Assembly (NCBI RefSeq): GCF_000239695.1 | Contig: NZ_JH470338.1 | Location: 1,696,410-1,760,409, forward strand | Length of the DNA: 64,000 nucleotides | Direction: 5' to 3' | DNA from: Actinomyces graevenitzii C83 | GTDB lineage: Bacteria; Actinomycetota; Actinomycetes; Actinomycetales; Actinomycetaceae | Part shown: one piece after another, positions 24,651 to 36,806 of the stretch | Layout: every line of letters starts with the position of its first letter | How positions within the stretch are numbered: the first letter of the stretch is position 1 | The notes under the pieces: generated by a model | Told to the model about the DNA's origin: nothing | Seen by the model: only the letters and a program-made list of their open reading frames with translations | The model's database searches: none | Made by a program: the position numbers and the translations under genes

Positions 24651-25636
24651 TGGGACGGACTCGTTTCTTAATTTCCCGCACCTTCCAATCCATCTTGGTG
24701 CTGGTAATCGTCACCCTAATTACTTTCGCGATTTTCTCACTGTGGCCCTCAAACCCGGCCCTGCTGGTTTGTGGCAAGCCCTGTACTGCTGAGAACCTGG
24801 CGCGCGCCCAAGCCTATATGGGGCTAGATGAGCCCTGGTATGTCCAGTTTTGGCAGTACCTGTCCGGGATTTTCACTGGCCGCACTTTCGGTAGCGGGGC
24901 AGACATGATTGTTTGCAACGCGCCCTGCTTGGGTTACTCCTTCCGTCTCAACGCCCAAGTGAGCGAACTAATCACTAGTCGCCTGCCGGTGACAGTGTCT
25001 ATTGCTGTAGGTGCCGCCGTGCTCTGGCTGGTAGTTGGGGTAGGTGCCGGAATTATTTCCGCGCTACGCCGAGGCTCACGCACTGACCGTTTCATCATGG
25101 CCGGAACAGTTTTTGGGGTTAGCGCCCCCACCTACCTGATTGGTTTGCTGGGCATCTTAATCTTTGGTTTCACCCTAGATATGGTGCCGGTGGCCGGGTA
25201 TGTGCCGCTAACTGAAGACTTCGTGGGCTGGCTGTGGCATCTGGTGCTGCCCTGGACCGTACTGGCGATTATCTCCGCCGCCATGTATGCGCGCCTGGTG
25301 CGCTCAGACATGCTCGATAACCTCCAGGAAGACTATGTGCGTACCCTACGCGCCCAGGGACTACCTGAGCGGGTAGTGATTGGCCGCCACGTCATGCGCA
25401 ACATTGCTCTGCCCATCATTACCTTCTTCGCCCTAGATTTTGGGTCTATGTTGGGTGGTGCGGTGATTACTGAACGAGTATTTTCCATGCAGGGACTAGG
25501 AGCCTTACTAATGGATGCTGTGGGCACCACAGATATCCCGGTCATCATGGGAGTTACCCTAGTAGCAGCGGCATTCGTGGTGGTCGCGAACTTAATTGCC
25601 GACGCCGTCGCTACTTTAGTTGATCCGCGTATCTGA
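24650..25636 (+). CDS. Peptide-type ABC transporter permease, DppB-like
   Basis: About 328 residues with six membrane segments. The first begins RTFQSILVLVIVTLITF, and the cytoplasmic EAA loop is RAQGLPERVVIGRHVMRN, as in DppB/OppB. The external loop after helix 1 carries four cysteines (VCGKPC, VCNAPC), an unusual feature in this family that may form disulfides or bind a metal or thiol (inference). The start is ATG at 24650 in a TGATG overlap; the GTG at 24647 is an alternative. Coupled to the DppC-like gene. Confidence 0.92.
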   Translation: MGRTRFLISRTFQSILVLVIVTLITFAIFSLWPSNPALLVCGKPCTAENLARAQAYMGLDEPWYVQFWQYLSGIFTGRTFGSGADMIVCNAPCLGYSFRLNAQVSELITSRLPVTVSIAVGAAVLWLVVGVGAGIISALRRGSRTDRFIMAGTVFGVSAPTYLIGLLGILIFGFTLDMVPVAGYVPLTEDFVGWLWHLVLPWTVLAIISAAMYARLVRSDMLDNLQEDYVRTLRAQGLPERVVIGRHVMRNIALPIITFFALDFGSMLGGAVITERVFSMQGLGALLMDAVGTTDIPVIMGVTLVAAAFVVVANLIADAVATLVDPRI

Positions 25637-25773
25637 ACCTGGAACTTACTTTCACAAACCGGCGCGCAGCTACAGCTACCGTCTACTTTCCGTAACACAC
25701 AGATTTCTCGCCTGAGCGAGTAGAACCTAGTAGAAACAACTACAGGTTTAAGCACCATAAGAAAGGACTCGAA

Positions 25774-27459
25774 ATGTCCCAGAACCTGTCGGCTCCGGCT
25801 TGGGTTAAAGCCAATATTTCTCGTCGTGGTCTGCTAAGCGCATCCGGTATGGGCGCTATGGGTTTGGTGCTAGCCGCATGTGGCGCCAACTCCTCGGACA
25901 AGGTGGGGGCTGCGGCGTCGGCCAACGCTAAGAAGGGCGGCACCCTGACGGTACTCAGCTCCTCCACCGACATTAACTGGGACCCGGCCAAGAGCCAGTC
26001 CTTGCCCATCACCTCCCTGCCGCTGGTACACCGCCGCCTAGTGGGCCTGCGCCTGGTTGAGGGTAAGCCGGTTGAACTGGTTGGTGACCTAGCCAACGAC
26101 ACCGGTAAGGTCTCTGAAGATGGCCTGACCTGGACCTTCACCATTAAGAAGGGCCTGAAGATGCAAAATGGCCAGGAGATCACCACCAAGCTGATCAAGT
26201 ACGGCATTGAGCGTTCCTTTGCTCCCTCGCTTTCCGGTGGTCTGGGCTACCACAAGACCCTGCTAGAGGGTGGTAAGAACTACCAGGGCCCCTACAACGG
26301 CAAGCACCTGGACTCGATCGGCACCCCCGACGACTACACCATTACCTTCAAGCTGGTGCGCCCCTACGGTGACTGGCCGTGGGTAGTGTCCACCCCCACC
26401 TTCTCGCCCGTGCCCACCGGTGACGACCCGTCCACCTACACCCGTAAGCCGGTAGCTTCCGGCCCCTACCAGGTGGCGGACTACAAGCAGGGTGTTTCGG
26501 TGACCCTGGAGCGCAACCCCAAGTGGGAGGCCAAGAGCGACCCGCTGCGTAGCGCCCTGCCCGACAAGGTGGTATTCAAGCTGGGTCAGGATGAATCGGT
26601 AGCTAACAAGTCCATCATTGCTGACGCCGGTGAGGCTGCCACCTCCATGAGCTCCTCGCGCGTGGCCGCCGCTCAGCTAGCGGAAATCACCGCCAACCCC
26701 AAGGCTAAGGCCCGCCTGGCTACCTCCAGCGCTGGCCCGCTGCTGTACTTGGCCATCAACACGGAGCGTGTAAAGGACTTGGCTGTGCGTCAGGCCATCA
26801 ACTACGCGGTCAACAAGGACGCCGTGGTGCAGGCCCTGGGTGGTCAGCTAGGTGGCCTCAAGGCCACCACCTACATCACCCCCGGCATTGAGGGGCGCAA
26901 GGAATACGACCTGTACCCCTACAACGTAAACAAGGCCAAGCAGCTGATCGCCGGCAAGAACGTGCCCGAGCTGGTGCTGCTCACCCCCAACGGCCAGGCC
27001 CAGGTGGCCGTGGCTGAGGCAGTGCAGCAGTCGCTGACCAAGGCCGGTTTCAAGGTTCGCATTGACCCGGTTGAAACCGACACCGCCAGCGAGCGCTCCA
27101 CTAACTCTGACGGTTCCTCCTACGACCTGACGCTAATGTCTTGGAACCCGGACTACCCCAGCCCGGCCGCTAACCTACAGCCGCTGTTTGCCTCCAGCGA
27201 GATCGGTAACGGTGGCATTAACGCCTCGCGCTTTAAGGATGACGCCGTCGACAAGGCTATTGACGCGGCCTCAGCTGAGCTGGACCCGGCCAAGGCCAAG
27301 GTTGCCTGGGCCGCCGTCGACAAGCAGATTGCCCAGCACGCCCCCGCAGTGCCGTTGGCCTACCGCCGCAACTCCTTCCTGCGTGGCTCGAAGGTTACCG
27401 GCTTCTACGTGGAGCCTTACCCGGCATACCCGAACTACCTGGTACTAGGGGTCGAATAG
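25774..27459 (+). CDS. Peptide-binding lipoprotein of ABC importer (SBP family 5)
   Basis: 561 residues. The N-terminus has a twin-arginine motif (SRRGLLSAS) before a hydrophobic run and an LAAC lipobox (Cys at about 33), so it is probably Tat-exported and lipid-anchored. The mature part shows the family-5 solute-binding layout: KGGTLTVLSSSTDINWDPAK, TWTFTIKKGLKMQNGQ and a C-terminal NSFLRGSKVTGFYVEPYP. AGAAAGGA lies about 8 bases before the ATG. It follows the permeases by 137 bases, a gap that holds a small CTCGC/GCGAG hairpin. The ligand is not evident; a cysteine-containing peptide is proposed from the leader. Confidence 0.92.
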   Translation: MSQNLSAPAWVKANISRRGLLSASGMGAMGLVLAACGANSSDKVGAAASANAKKGGTLTVLSSSTDINWDPAKSQSLPITSLPLVHRRLVGLRLVEGKPVELVGDLANDTGKVSEDGLTWTFTIKKGLKMQNGQEITTKLIKYGIERSFAPSLSGGLGYHKTLLEGGKNYQGPYNGKHLDSIGTPDDYTITFKLVRPYGDWPWVVSTPTFSPVPTGDDPSTYTRKPVASGPYQVADYKQGVSVTLERNPKWEAKSDPLRSALPDKVVFKLGQDESVANKSIIADAGEAATSMSSSRVAAAQLAEITANPKAKARLATSSAGPLLYLAINTERVKDLAVRQAINYAVNKDAVVQALGGQLGGLKATTYITPGIEGRKEYDLYPYNVNKAKQLIAGKNVPELVLLTPNGQAQVAVAEAVQQSLTKAGFKVRIDPVETDTASERSTNSDGSSYDLTLMSWNPDYPSPAANLQPLFASSEIGNGGINASRFKDDAVDKAIDAASAELDPAKAKVAWAAVDKQIAQHAPAVPLAYRRNSFLRGSKVTGFYVEPYPAYPNYLVLGVE

Positions 27460-27461
27460 AG

Positions 27462-29339
27462 ATGAGCATCGAAAGTAGTTCCCAGCGCCCTAGTGGCGAG
27501 GCTGCAGGCGCCGCAGGCTTTGAAAAGCCTGCGCCTGGAGCGGTGTTTTGCCTGCGCGAATTTGGCGTAACCTTCCCCGCCCAAGGCGGCGAGGACGTCG
27601 TCGCCAGCCAGCAGATCAACCTGGACCTAATTAAGGGCCAAGTGTTGGCGCTGGTGGGTGAGTCGGGCTCAGGTAAATCTGTGACCGCCATGGGGGCGTT
27701 GGGGCTACTTTCGGCTAACGCGTTAGTTAGTGGCAGTGCCGTACTGGATTGCTGCCACCAAAACCAGGAACTGGTGGGTGCGGCGCGCGAAATTTTGGAT
27801 CAGGTGCGCGGCGAACATGTGGGCGTGATCTTCCAAGAACCCACCACCGCCCTGGATCCGCTGTTTACCATTGGCGACCAGATCGCCGAAGCCATTGCCA
27901 TCCACGGTGAGGGTAAACGTAAGCGCACCACTTTGCGTCAGCGCCGCGCCGTGCGCACCCAGGTACTTAACGCCCTTAGTCGCGCCGGTCTGGGCGGGGA
28001 TCAGCGCGAAACTGAGCGGATCGCTGACTCCTACCCGCACCAGCTTTCTGGTGGCCAGTTGCAGCGCGCCTGCATCGCCCTGGCTACCGCTAACCACCCC
28101 AGCGTGCTGATTGCTGACGAGCCCACCACCGCCCTGGATGTAACCGTGCAGGCCGAGATTTTGGATCTGCTGCGCCAACTGGCCAGTGAAGGCGTGGCGG
28201 TACTGCTAATCACCCACGACATGGGGGTGGTGGCCGATGTGGCCGACACGGTGGCGGTAATGCGTCACGGGCGAATCATTGAGCGCGGCGATGTGCGCAC
28301 TATTTTTGCTTCTCCTAGCCATGACTACACCCGTCAGCTGTTGGCTGCGGTGCCGCGTCTAAATAGCTTGCGTGGTGGCGCGGGCAGTGGCGTTGACAGC
28401 GGTGCTGGCGACGGCGTCGCGGCTGTGTCTGGCGACGGCCTCGCTAAGGTGGCCACAGTTAACAGCGACGGCGCCGCTAGTGAGGGTGATGGCGTTGCCT
28501 CCCGTGCGGGGGATAGCGGCCAGCCGCTAGTGCGAATTGAAAATCTAGACGTTGTCTACCGCAATGGGCGCCGCCACGTGCACGCGGTGCGTGGGGTTAG
28601 CTTCGATATTGCGCGCGGCCAAGTTCTGGGCCTGGTGGGTGAATCTGGCTCAGGTAAATCCACCATTGCCGGCACGCTCACCGGACTGGTTCCTATCCAC
28701 TCCGGCTCAGTACAGGTAGATGGCCTGGAAGTAGCTGGGGCCAGCGGGCGCAAGCTGCGGGGAGTGCGCAGCCAAACCGGCATCGTGTTCCAAAACCCGG
28801 CCTCCTCACTAAATCCACGCCGCTCAGTTGGGGCCTCCATTGGCCAGCCATTACAGCTACACACTGATTTGACTAATGCTCAGCGGCGCCAGCGGGTGAA
28901 TGAGCTGCTTGAGGCAGTGCGCCTACCGGCGTCGATGGCTCAGCGCTACCCCCACGAAATGAGTGGTGGACAGCGTCAACGAGTGGCTATTGCGCGTGCC
29001 CTGGCGCTGCAGCCGAAACTGCTGATTGCCGATGAACCCACCAGTGCGCTGGATGTGTCAGTGCAGGCCGTAGTGCTGGAGCTGCTAGCTAACTTGCAGC
29101 ACGAACTGGGCTTTGCCTGCCTGTTTGTTTCCCACGACCTAGCCGTGGTGGAGCAGGTAGCCTCCCAGGTAGTGGTGTTGCGTCAAGGCCAGGTGGTTGA
29201 AGCTGGCAAAACTACCCAGGTGCTCTCTGCCCCCAGTGATCCTTATACCCAAGCACTGGTTGCTGCTGTACCAGTTCCTGACCCAATTATTCAGGCCCAG
29301 CGCCGCGCTAAGCGGGCATCTGCTTTACGAGCTGCTTAG
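27462..29339 (+). CDS. Fused double ATPase of peptide-type ABC importer (DppD-DppF / GsiA-like)
   Basis: 625 residues with two ABC ATPase domains joined by a Gly/Asp/Ser/Ala/Val-rich linker (about 305-350). Walker A GESGSGKS occurs in both halves. Signatures are LSGGQLQRA and MSGGQRQRV; Walker B and Glu are LIADEPTTALD and LIADEPTSALD; switch His is in ITHDM and SHDLA. Both sites are therefore intact. The fused form and length match E. coli GsiA (glutathione importer, about 620 residues), though fused DppDF proteins are also common in actinobacteria. It begins 2 bases after the binding-protein stop. The N-terminal 25 residues are an extra low-complexity extension. Confidence 0.93.
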   Translation: MSIESSSQRPSGEAAGAAGFEKPAPGAVFCLREFGVTFPAQGGEDVVASQQINLDLIKGQVLALVGESGSGKSVTAMGALGLLSANALVSGSAVLDCCHQNQELVGAAREILDQVRGEHVGVIFQEPTTALDPLFTIGDQIAEAIAIHGEGKRKRTTLRQRRAVRTQVLNALSRAGLGGDQRETERIADSYPHQLSGGQLQRACIALATANHPSVLIADEPTTALDVTVQAEILDLLRQLASEGVAVLLITHDMGVVADVADTVAVMRHGRIIERGDVRTIFASPSHDYTRQLLAAVPRLNSLRGGAGSGVDSGAGDGVAAVSGDGLAKVATVNSDGAASEGDGVASRAGDSGQPLVRIENLDVVYRNGRRHVHAVRGVSFDIARGQVLGLVGESGSGKSTIAGTLTGLVPIHSGSVQVDGLEVAGASGRKLRGVRSQTGIVFQNPASSLNPRRSVGASIGQPLQLHTDLTNAQRRQRVNELLEAVRLPASMAQRYPHEMSGGQRQRVAIARALALQPKLLIADEPTSALDVSVQAVVLELLANLQHELGFACLFVSHDLAVVEQVASQVVVLRQGQVVEAGKTTQVLSAPSDPYTQALVAAVPVPDPIIQAQRRAKRASALRAA

Positions 29340-29453
29340 ACCCTAGCCACAACCGGCTTGCCACCGTAACATTAATTTAGTGGGCAGCGCCACGTTCTTG
29401 CGCTGTATATGCCGTTGCGCTGGGCCGTTGGCCTTTGGGATAAGGAGATTGGT

Positions 29454-30308
29454 ATGCCGATTAGTAGCCATAAGCGTTTTGGTTCTGAACTTGCACCTGG
29501 ACCGGGGCGATACCGACTGGTTGCTAGCGGCGCCTGCCCTTACTGCCGTCGCGTGCTAATTGCCCGTCGACTACTAGGCCTAACCAACGCTCTGCGTGTG
29601 GCCTGGAGCTATGGTCGTGGCGAGGACGGCTACTGGCAGCTAACTGATGGCTCTGGCCTACCCGGCGAGGACCCGGTACTGCACGCCACCTCAGTGGCTG
29701 AGGTTTACGCCAACACCCCCGGCTACACTCCGCCGCCCACCATTCCCGCCCTGGTTGAACTGGCCAGTGGGGAAGTGGTTATGGACTCCTCTGCTGACCT
29801 GCTCTTTGACCTGGCTACCGCCTGGAAGCCGTTCCAGATTGCCAGTGCCCCCGATCTCTACCCTGAGCCCTACCACCTGGCCATTGACGCCTGGCAGCGC
29901 TGGCTAGATGACCATGTGGCCGCCCCCCAGGGCAAGATTATTCACGCCGACGGCGACGCCGAACTAGTCGACGCCGGGGTGCTGACCCTATTCACAGCTT
30001 TTGACGTGATTGACACTCTGCTGGCGCGCGCCACCGGTATGGAGGCTGCCCGCGAGGACGTCATGACCTTCGCTGAGCACCCCTACCTGGCTGCTGTGAC
30101 CGCTGTGGGCCAGTACCTGTGCGGCAATAAGCCCACCGCTGCTGACATCTTGCTGTTCACCCAGATCCAGTCCTACGAGTACTCCACCCGTGAGGAGCTG
30201 GGCTCTCCCTCAATCAGCTTCTGGCCGGCACTGGCCCGCTGGTTCCGTGCACTGGAGAACACCCGTTACTGGGTGGGTAGCGAGGAGCGCGCCGCCCTGG
30301 GCCTGTAA
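29454..30308 (+). CDS. Glutathione-S-transferase-like / hydroquinone reductase-like protein
   Basis: 284 residues from the ATG at 29454, which has AAGGAG at 29442; an earlier in-frame start lacks a site. An N-terminal thioredoxin-fold domain carries CPYCRRVLIARRLLGL (CxxC, glutaredoxin-like), followed by an all-helical GST C-terminal domain. The length and layout resemble Xi-class S-glutathionyl-hydroquinone reductases, whose motif is usually CPWAHR, so the CPYC version is a deviation. It lies 114 bases after the ABC importer on the same strand. Actinomycetes usually use mycothiol, so the thiol partner is uncertain. Confidence 0.8.
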   Translation: MPISSHKRFGSELAPGPGRYRLVASGACPYCRRVLIARRLLGLTNALRVAWSYGRGEDGYWQLTDGSGLPGEDPVLHATSVAEVYANTPGYTPPPTIPALVELASGEVVMDSSADLLFDLATAWKPFQIASAPDLYPEPYHLAIDAWQRWLDDHVAAPQGKIIHADGDAELVDAGVLTLFTAFDVIDTLLARATGMEAAREDVMTFAEHPYLAAVTAVGQYLCGNKPTAADILLFTQIQSYEYSTREELGSPSISFWPALARWFRALENTRYWVGSEERAALGL

Positions 30309-30362
30309 GCCGCCCTGGCTTTGTAACTGCCCTGGGTCTGTAAGCCGTTCAGGCCCTGTAAA
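30291..30362 (+). repeat. Degenerate duplication of a gene's 3' end including its stop codon
   Basis: GCCCTGGGCCTGTAAGCC, which spans the stop codon of the preceding gene, is repeated three more times in degenerate form (GCCCTGGCTTTGTAA, GCCCTGGGTCTGTAA, AGGCCCTGTAA). It looks like slipped-strand duplication. Confidence 0.6.
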
Positions 30363-30447
30363 AGTGTGTTGTGGCGGCGTGGGGTAGTGCGCTAGTTACG
30401 CCAGGCGTTAGGCTTAAAGCCAGCCAAAGTAAATTTGAAAGGCAAAT

Positions 30448-30915
30448 ATGAGCGTCGAACTGATCGAGCAGTCTTCCCCTGAGCTAGTGGCTGCCATGGA
30501 GCGTCTGATCCCGCAGCTGAGCCGCAGCGCCAAGCCCCTCACCGCCGAGCAGACCCAGGCCCTGGTGGACCAGGACAGTGTCTACCTGTTCGTTTTCCGC
30601 ACCGATAAGCCCGTCACCGCTGCCGACGGCAACGAGGTTGAGGCCGGCACCATCCTAGGTATGCTCTCCCTGGCTACCTTCGCTATCCCCACCGGCGTGC
30701 GCGCCTGGGTTGAGGATGTGGTGGTCGACGCCGGCACACGCGGCATGGGTGCAGGCCAGCAGCTGGTTGAGGCCGCCGTGGCACACGCCCAGAAGATTGG
30801 CGCGCGCACCGTTGACCTAACCAGCCGCCCCAGCCGTGAAGCTGCCAACCGTCTCTACCGACGCTGTGGCTTCGAGCTGCGCGAAACCAACGTTTACCGC
30901 TACGCCAGCAACTGA
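30448..30915 (+). CDS. GNAT-family acetyltransferase
   Basis: 155 residues. The acetyl-CoA pyrophosphate loop is TRGMGAGQQLVEAAV (R-x-x-G-x-G), preceded by the beta-4 strand VEDVVVD. The C-terminal TSRPSREAANRLYRRCGFEL helix is typical of small N-acetyltransferases. GAAAGG lies before the ATG. Its last 16 bases overlap the convergent HAD gene. The substrate cannot be deduced. Confidence 0.9.
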   Translation: MSVELIEQSSPELVAAMERLIPQLSRSAKPLTAEQTQALVDQDSVYLFVFRTDKPVTAADGNEVEAGTILGMLSLATFAIPTGVRAWVEDVVVDAGTRGMGAGQQLVEAAVAHAQKIGARTVDLTSRPSREAANRLYRRCGFELRETNVYRYASN

Positions 30916-31697
30916 TCGATATAGGCTGCCACGCTAGGCACGCTGTGACCACCGGCCGCTTCACGCAGGCCATCCACAGAGTTTTCCATGGCGGCAGCCA
31001 TATCGGCGCTCGCTAGTAGCTGTAAGTCATTCCAAGAATCACCCACCGCCGCAGTGCGGGCCACCGGCCTGCCTGCGGCGGCCAGGTATTGCACCAGCCA
31101 CTGCAAAGCAGTGGCTTTGGTGACTCCATGTGGGACCACATCAAGGTAGTTGGTGGAACGCGGGGCATCTAGCTGCCCCGCGAACTCCTGGCTGATTTGG
31201 GCAGACAGGGCGTCGGCAGTGTGCGGGTTGGGGATATAAACCGGCACTGAGGAAACCTCTAAACCTCGCTCCAACACCTCATCCAGGCTGGACCACACAA
31301 AACCGTTTTCAGGCCGGTCAGTGCTGAATTTAGCCAGGTGACCGGTGGCGTCATGAACAATGTAGTCCGCCTGCGGCGTGGTGCAATAGAAGCTGCAATC
31401 TTCACGCTCCAACAGGGGCCGCAGCACCGCCTCCAGCTGAGCTGGCGCAATAGTGCGGTTATGGAGCACGTTAGCCTCGCCGTCGGCAACCACGCAGCCA
31501 GAAGCGCAAATGGTGTAGTCATAAACCAGCTGCTGCAGCCCTAGCGGGCGCGAAACCAGGCTCAAACTGCGCCCACTGGCGGGCACCAACACGTTGCCAG
31601 CAGCCCGCCAACGCGCACAGGCCGCCGTGTTTGCCTCCCCCACAGTGTTAGGGGAGCTAAATAAAGTGCCATCCAAGTCAGTTGCCAGTAACTGCAC
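30900..31697 (-). CDS. HAD-superfamily phosphatase (Cof type)
   Basis: About 265 residues. Motif I is ATDLDGTLF (nucleophile Asp), motif II is PASGRS, the C2-type cap lies at about 85-185, and motifs III/IV are HGVTKATAL and AVGDSWNDLQLL. This is the Cof/SupH subgroup of HAD phosphatases, which act on sugar phosphates or flavin and pyridoxal phosphates. The start is GTG at 31697, because GGAGG stands 6 bases upstream; longer in-frame versions would place this site inside the gene. Convergent overlap of 16 bases with the acetyltransferase gene. Confidence 0.88.
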   Translation of the reverse strand: MQLLATDLDGTLFSSPNTVGEANTAACARWRAAGNVLVPASGRSLSLVSRPLGLQQLVYDYTICASGCVVADGEANVLHNRTIAPAQLEAVLRPLLEREDCSFYCTTPQADYIVHDATGHLAKFSTDRPENGFVWSSLDEVLERGLEVSSVPVYIPNPHTADALSAQISQEFAGQLDAPRSTNYLDVVPHGVTKATALQWLVQYLAAAGRPVARTAAVGDSWNDLQLLASADMAAAMENSVDGLREAAGGHSVPSVAAYIDQLLA

Positions 31698-31797
31698 CAA
31701 AACCTCCAAAACTTTAAACAAAACGCGGCTGAACCTGCCCGGCCTGGGCGGGCTCAGCCGCTTAGCAGCCGGCCTGGGCTAAGGCCCTGGTTGGCAC

Positions 31798-34002
31798 TTA
31801 CTCCTTGGGGACGTTGCGCTCTAGCTCGGACAGCCAAGCGGCCCCGGAAGCATCAGAAGGCATCCGCCAGTCGCCGCGCGGCGAGAGAGTGCCGCCAGCT
31901 ACCACCTTGGGGCCGTTAGGCAGGGTGGAACGCTTGAACTGGTTAGCGAAGAAACGCTTAATGAACAGCTCCAGCCACTTGCGGATCTCGGGCAGCTGGT
32001 AGGCCACCTGTTCACTTTCGGGAATCCCCACCGGCCAGTGGCCCGTGGAGGCGTCATGCCAGGCCTTCTCCGCCAGGAACGCAATGCGGCTGGGGCGCGC
32101 CCCGCGTCGCAGCACCTGGAACAGGGTGAAGTCCTGTAGCGGGTAGGGGCCAATCTTAGCCTGGGTGGACTGGATCGGCTCACCATCCTTGCTGGGAACC
32201 AGTTCAGGGCTGATCTCAGTGTCCAGCACCGAAAGCAAAGTGGCGCCCACGGCGTCGTCGAAAATCTTTTCCGCCACCACCCAACGGATCAGGTGCTGGA
32301 TCAAGGTCTTGGGGATGCCGGCGTTGACGCCATAGTGGGCCATCTGGTCGCCCACGCCGAAAGTGCACCAACCCAGCGCCAACTCGCTTAGGTCACCGGT
32401 GCCAAGCACAATCCCGCCGCGCTCATTGGCGATACGGAACAGGAAGTCGGTGCGCAGACCAGCCTGGACGTTTTCGAAGGTGACGTCGTAGACCTCCTCG
32501 CCGCGTCCGAAGGGGTGACCCATGTCTTTAAGCATTTGCGTGGCCACGGGACGAATGTCGATTTCTTCAAAAGTGCAGCCCAGGCGGGTGGCTAGGTCGA
32601 TAGCGTTGCGCTTGGTGCCGGCGGTGGTGGCAAAACCGGGCATGGTGATGGCGATTATGTCGCTGCGCGGGCGGCCCAGGCGATCCATGGCGCGCGCGGC
32701 CACAATCAACGCATGGGTGGAGTCCAGGCCGCCAGAAACCCCGATCACCAGCTTAGGGTTGCCGATAGCGCGCAGGCGCTGCTCCAGTCCGGCCACCTGG
32801 ATCGAGTAGGCCTCATAGCAGTCTTGGGCTAGGCGCGCCGGGTCGTCGGGCACGAACGGGAAGCGGTCTAGCGGGCGGCGCAAACCAATATCGGCGCGGG
32901 TGGGCACTAGCGGCACCGAAATGGTGCGGTAGTCGCTGGCGGTGCCCTGCTGCTCAACGCGGTTGTCGTCAAAGCTGCCTTGGCGTAGTCGCTCTGAGGC
33001 CAGGGTGCGGATATCGACGTCGGCTACCGCCATGCGCGGGCCCTGCGGGAAACGCTCAGTTTCAGCCAGCTTCTCGCCCAGCTCATAGATCATGGTTTGC
33101 CCATCCCACGACAGGTCCGTGGAGGACTCGCCCTCACCGGCGGCGGCGTACACGTAGGCGGCGTTGCAGCGCAGGGAGGCTGAGCGGGCCAGCAGCTCAC
33201 GGTCGTCGGCGCGGCCCACAGTAATGGGCGAGCCCGACAGGTTCACCAGCACATTGGCGCCCGCCAGGGCAGCCTGGGCGGAGGGCGCCACCGGTACCCA
33301 CAGGTCCTCACACACCTCCATGTGCAACACCATGCCCGGGATATGGGGGAAGTCTAGGAGCAGCTTGTTACCAAAAGGCACGACGGCGCCGCTCGGGCTC
33401 ACCTGGGCAGCTGCGGGGGAGTCCGGGCTGGCTACGGGGTTGGCTGTAGGCGTGGCCGGGGTGGCTGCAGGGGAGGCGGCTACGGCGTCGTCCTGGGCGG
33501 CTGCGAGGGAGGCGGCGACGGCGTCGTCCCGGGTGGGGCCGTCACCCACCCCGGGCAGGGTGATAGAGGTGGTGGCGGCACTGGCGCCAGAGGCGAAGTG
33601 GCGCTTTTCGTAAAATTCGCGGTAGTTGGGCAGGAAAGTCTTGGGGGCGACGGCGTAAACGCGACCACCCTGGATGGCTAGCGCGCAGTTGTATAGGCGG
33701 TTGCCCTGGCGTAGCGGGGCTCCCACCACTGCCATGACAGTTAGCTCGGCGCTGGCCTGACGCACCGACTCAATTGCGGCCAGAGTCTGCTCTAGCAGTA
33801 CTTCCTGCAGGAAAAGATCATCGATGGCGTAACCGGTGAGGTTGAGTTCCGGGAACACGGCCACAGCTACGCCCTGAGCTTGGGCTTCGTGAAGCAAATC
33901 AATGGTGGTTTGCGCATTCTTAGCTGGATTAGCAGGCGCTACGGGGGCGGTTACGGCCGCGATACGGGCAAAGCCTTGATCATAAACTGAGCGGAACTCC
34001 AT
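31798..34002 (-). CDS. nadE: Glutamine-dependent NAD+ synthetase
   Basis: 734 residues. The N-terminal nitrilase-type glutaminase has a complete Glu-Lys-Cys triad ([32 protein letters not shown]). The C-terminal synthetase has the P-loop [13 protein letters not shown], the [12 protein letters not shown] motif and the late [11 protein letters not shown] segment. Family knowledge: converts deamido-NAD, ATP and glutamine to NAD+. An Ala/Pro/Asp-rich insertion of about 50 residues (about 150-205) sits in the glutaminase domain between the Lys and Cys motifs, making the protein longer than the usual 680 residues. It does not remove any catalytic residue. Confidence 0.95.
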   Translation of the reverse strand: MEFRSVYDQGFARIAAVTAPVAPANPAKNAQTTIDLLHEAQAQGVAVAVFPELNLTGYAIDDLFLQEVLLEQTLAAIESVRQASAELTVMAVVGAPLRQGNRLYNCALAIQGGRVYAVAPKTFLPNYREFYEKRHFASGASAATTSITLPGVGDGPTRDDAVAASLAAAQDDAVAASPAATPATPTANPVASPDSPAAAQVSPSGAVVPFGNKLLLDFPHIPGMVLHMEVCEDLWVPVAPSAQAALAGANVLVNLSGSPITVGRADDRELLARSASLRCNAAYVYAAAGEGESSTDLSWDGQTMIYELGEKLAETERFPQGPRMAVADVDIRTLASERLRQGSFDDNRVEQQGTASDYRTISVPLVPTRADIGLRRPLDRFPFVPDDPARLAQDCYEAYSIQVAGLEQRLRAIGNPKLVIGVSGGLDSTHALIVAARAMDRLGRPRSDIIAITMPGFATTAGTKRNAIDLATRLGCTFEEIDIRPVATQMLKDMGHPFGRGEEVYDVTFENVQAGLRTDFLFRIANERGGIVLGTGDLSELALGWCTFGVGDQMAHYGVNAGIPKTLIQHLIRWVVAEKIFDDAVGATLLSVLDTEISPELVPSKDGEPIQSTQAKIGPYPLQDFTLFQVLRRGARPSRIAFLAEKAWHDASTGHWPVGIPESEQVAYQLPEIRKWLELFIKRFFANQFKRSTLPNGPKVVAGGTLSPRGDWRMPSDASGAAWLSELERNVPKE

Positions 34003-34029
34003 ATGCGTATTGTGTCACGGCCAAGGGGA

Positions 34030-34083
34030 GTGGGTTAAGTAGTGAGTAGCGGGTTAAGTAGTGAATGGAGCGGGTTAAGTGAC
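34030..34083. repeat. Short direct repeats of GGGTTAAGT
   Basis: GGGTTAAGT occurs at 34032, 34051 and 34072, each in a 19-21 base unit, just upstream of nadE. It could be a slippage product or a set of regulator half-sites. Confidence 0.5.
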
Positions 34084-34102
34084 GCCGGGGCGGTGAAACT
34101 AC

Positions 34103-34137
34103 AAAAACTGCGCCACCAAGGTGGTGACGCAGTTTTT
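34103..34137. terminator. Bidirectional terminator-like hairpin
   Basis: AAAAACTGCG-CCACC-AA-GGTGG-TGA-CGCAGTTTTT: strong stem with A-run on the 5' side and T-run on the 3' side. It lies between the drug exporter and nadE, both on the minus strand, so it would terminate the exporter transcript. Confidence 0.8.
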
Positions 34138-34280
34138 GTGTGCAGTTCTGCGCAGTGGACGGGCCGGCTGGGGAGCCCAGGACCGCCCTGCGCTAGCCGC
34201 TAGCGCTCGCAGCTAGCGCTCGCGGGCGCAGGGCCGGGCTGCCTGAGTTGCCGGTTTAAGGGCCGAGCTGCTTTTAGTGG

Positions 34281-36763
<2,483 letters not shown>

Positions 36764-36765
36764 TT

Positions 36766-36790
36766 CAGTGTCCAACACTACCGGACAGTG
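36766..36790. promoter_or_regulatory. Candidate TetR operator
   Basis: CAGTGTCC-N9-GGACAGTG, 8-base arms with one mismatched pair, plus an inner AGTGT-CCA-ACACT dyad. It abuts the start codon of the TetR gene. Confidence 0.5.
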
Positions 36791-36806
36791 AAGTTGTTTC
36801 ACAGAA

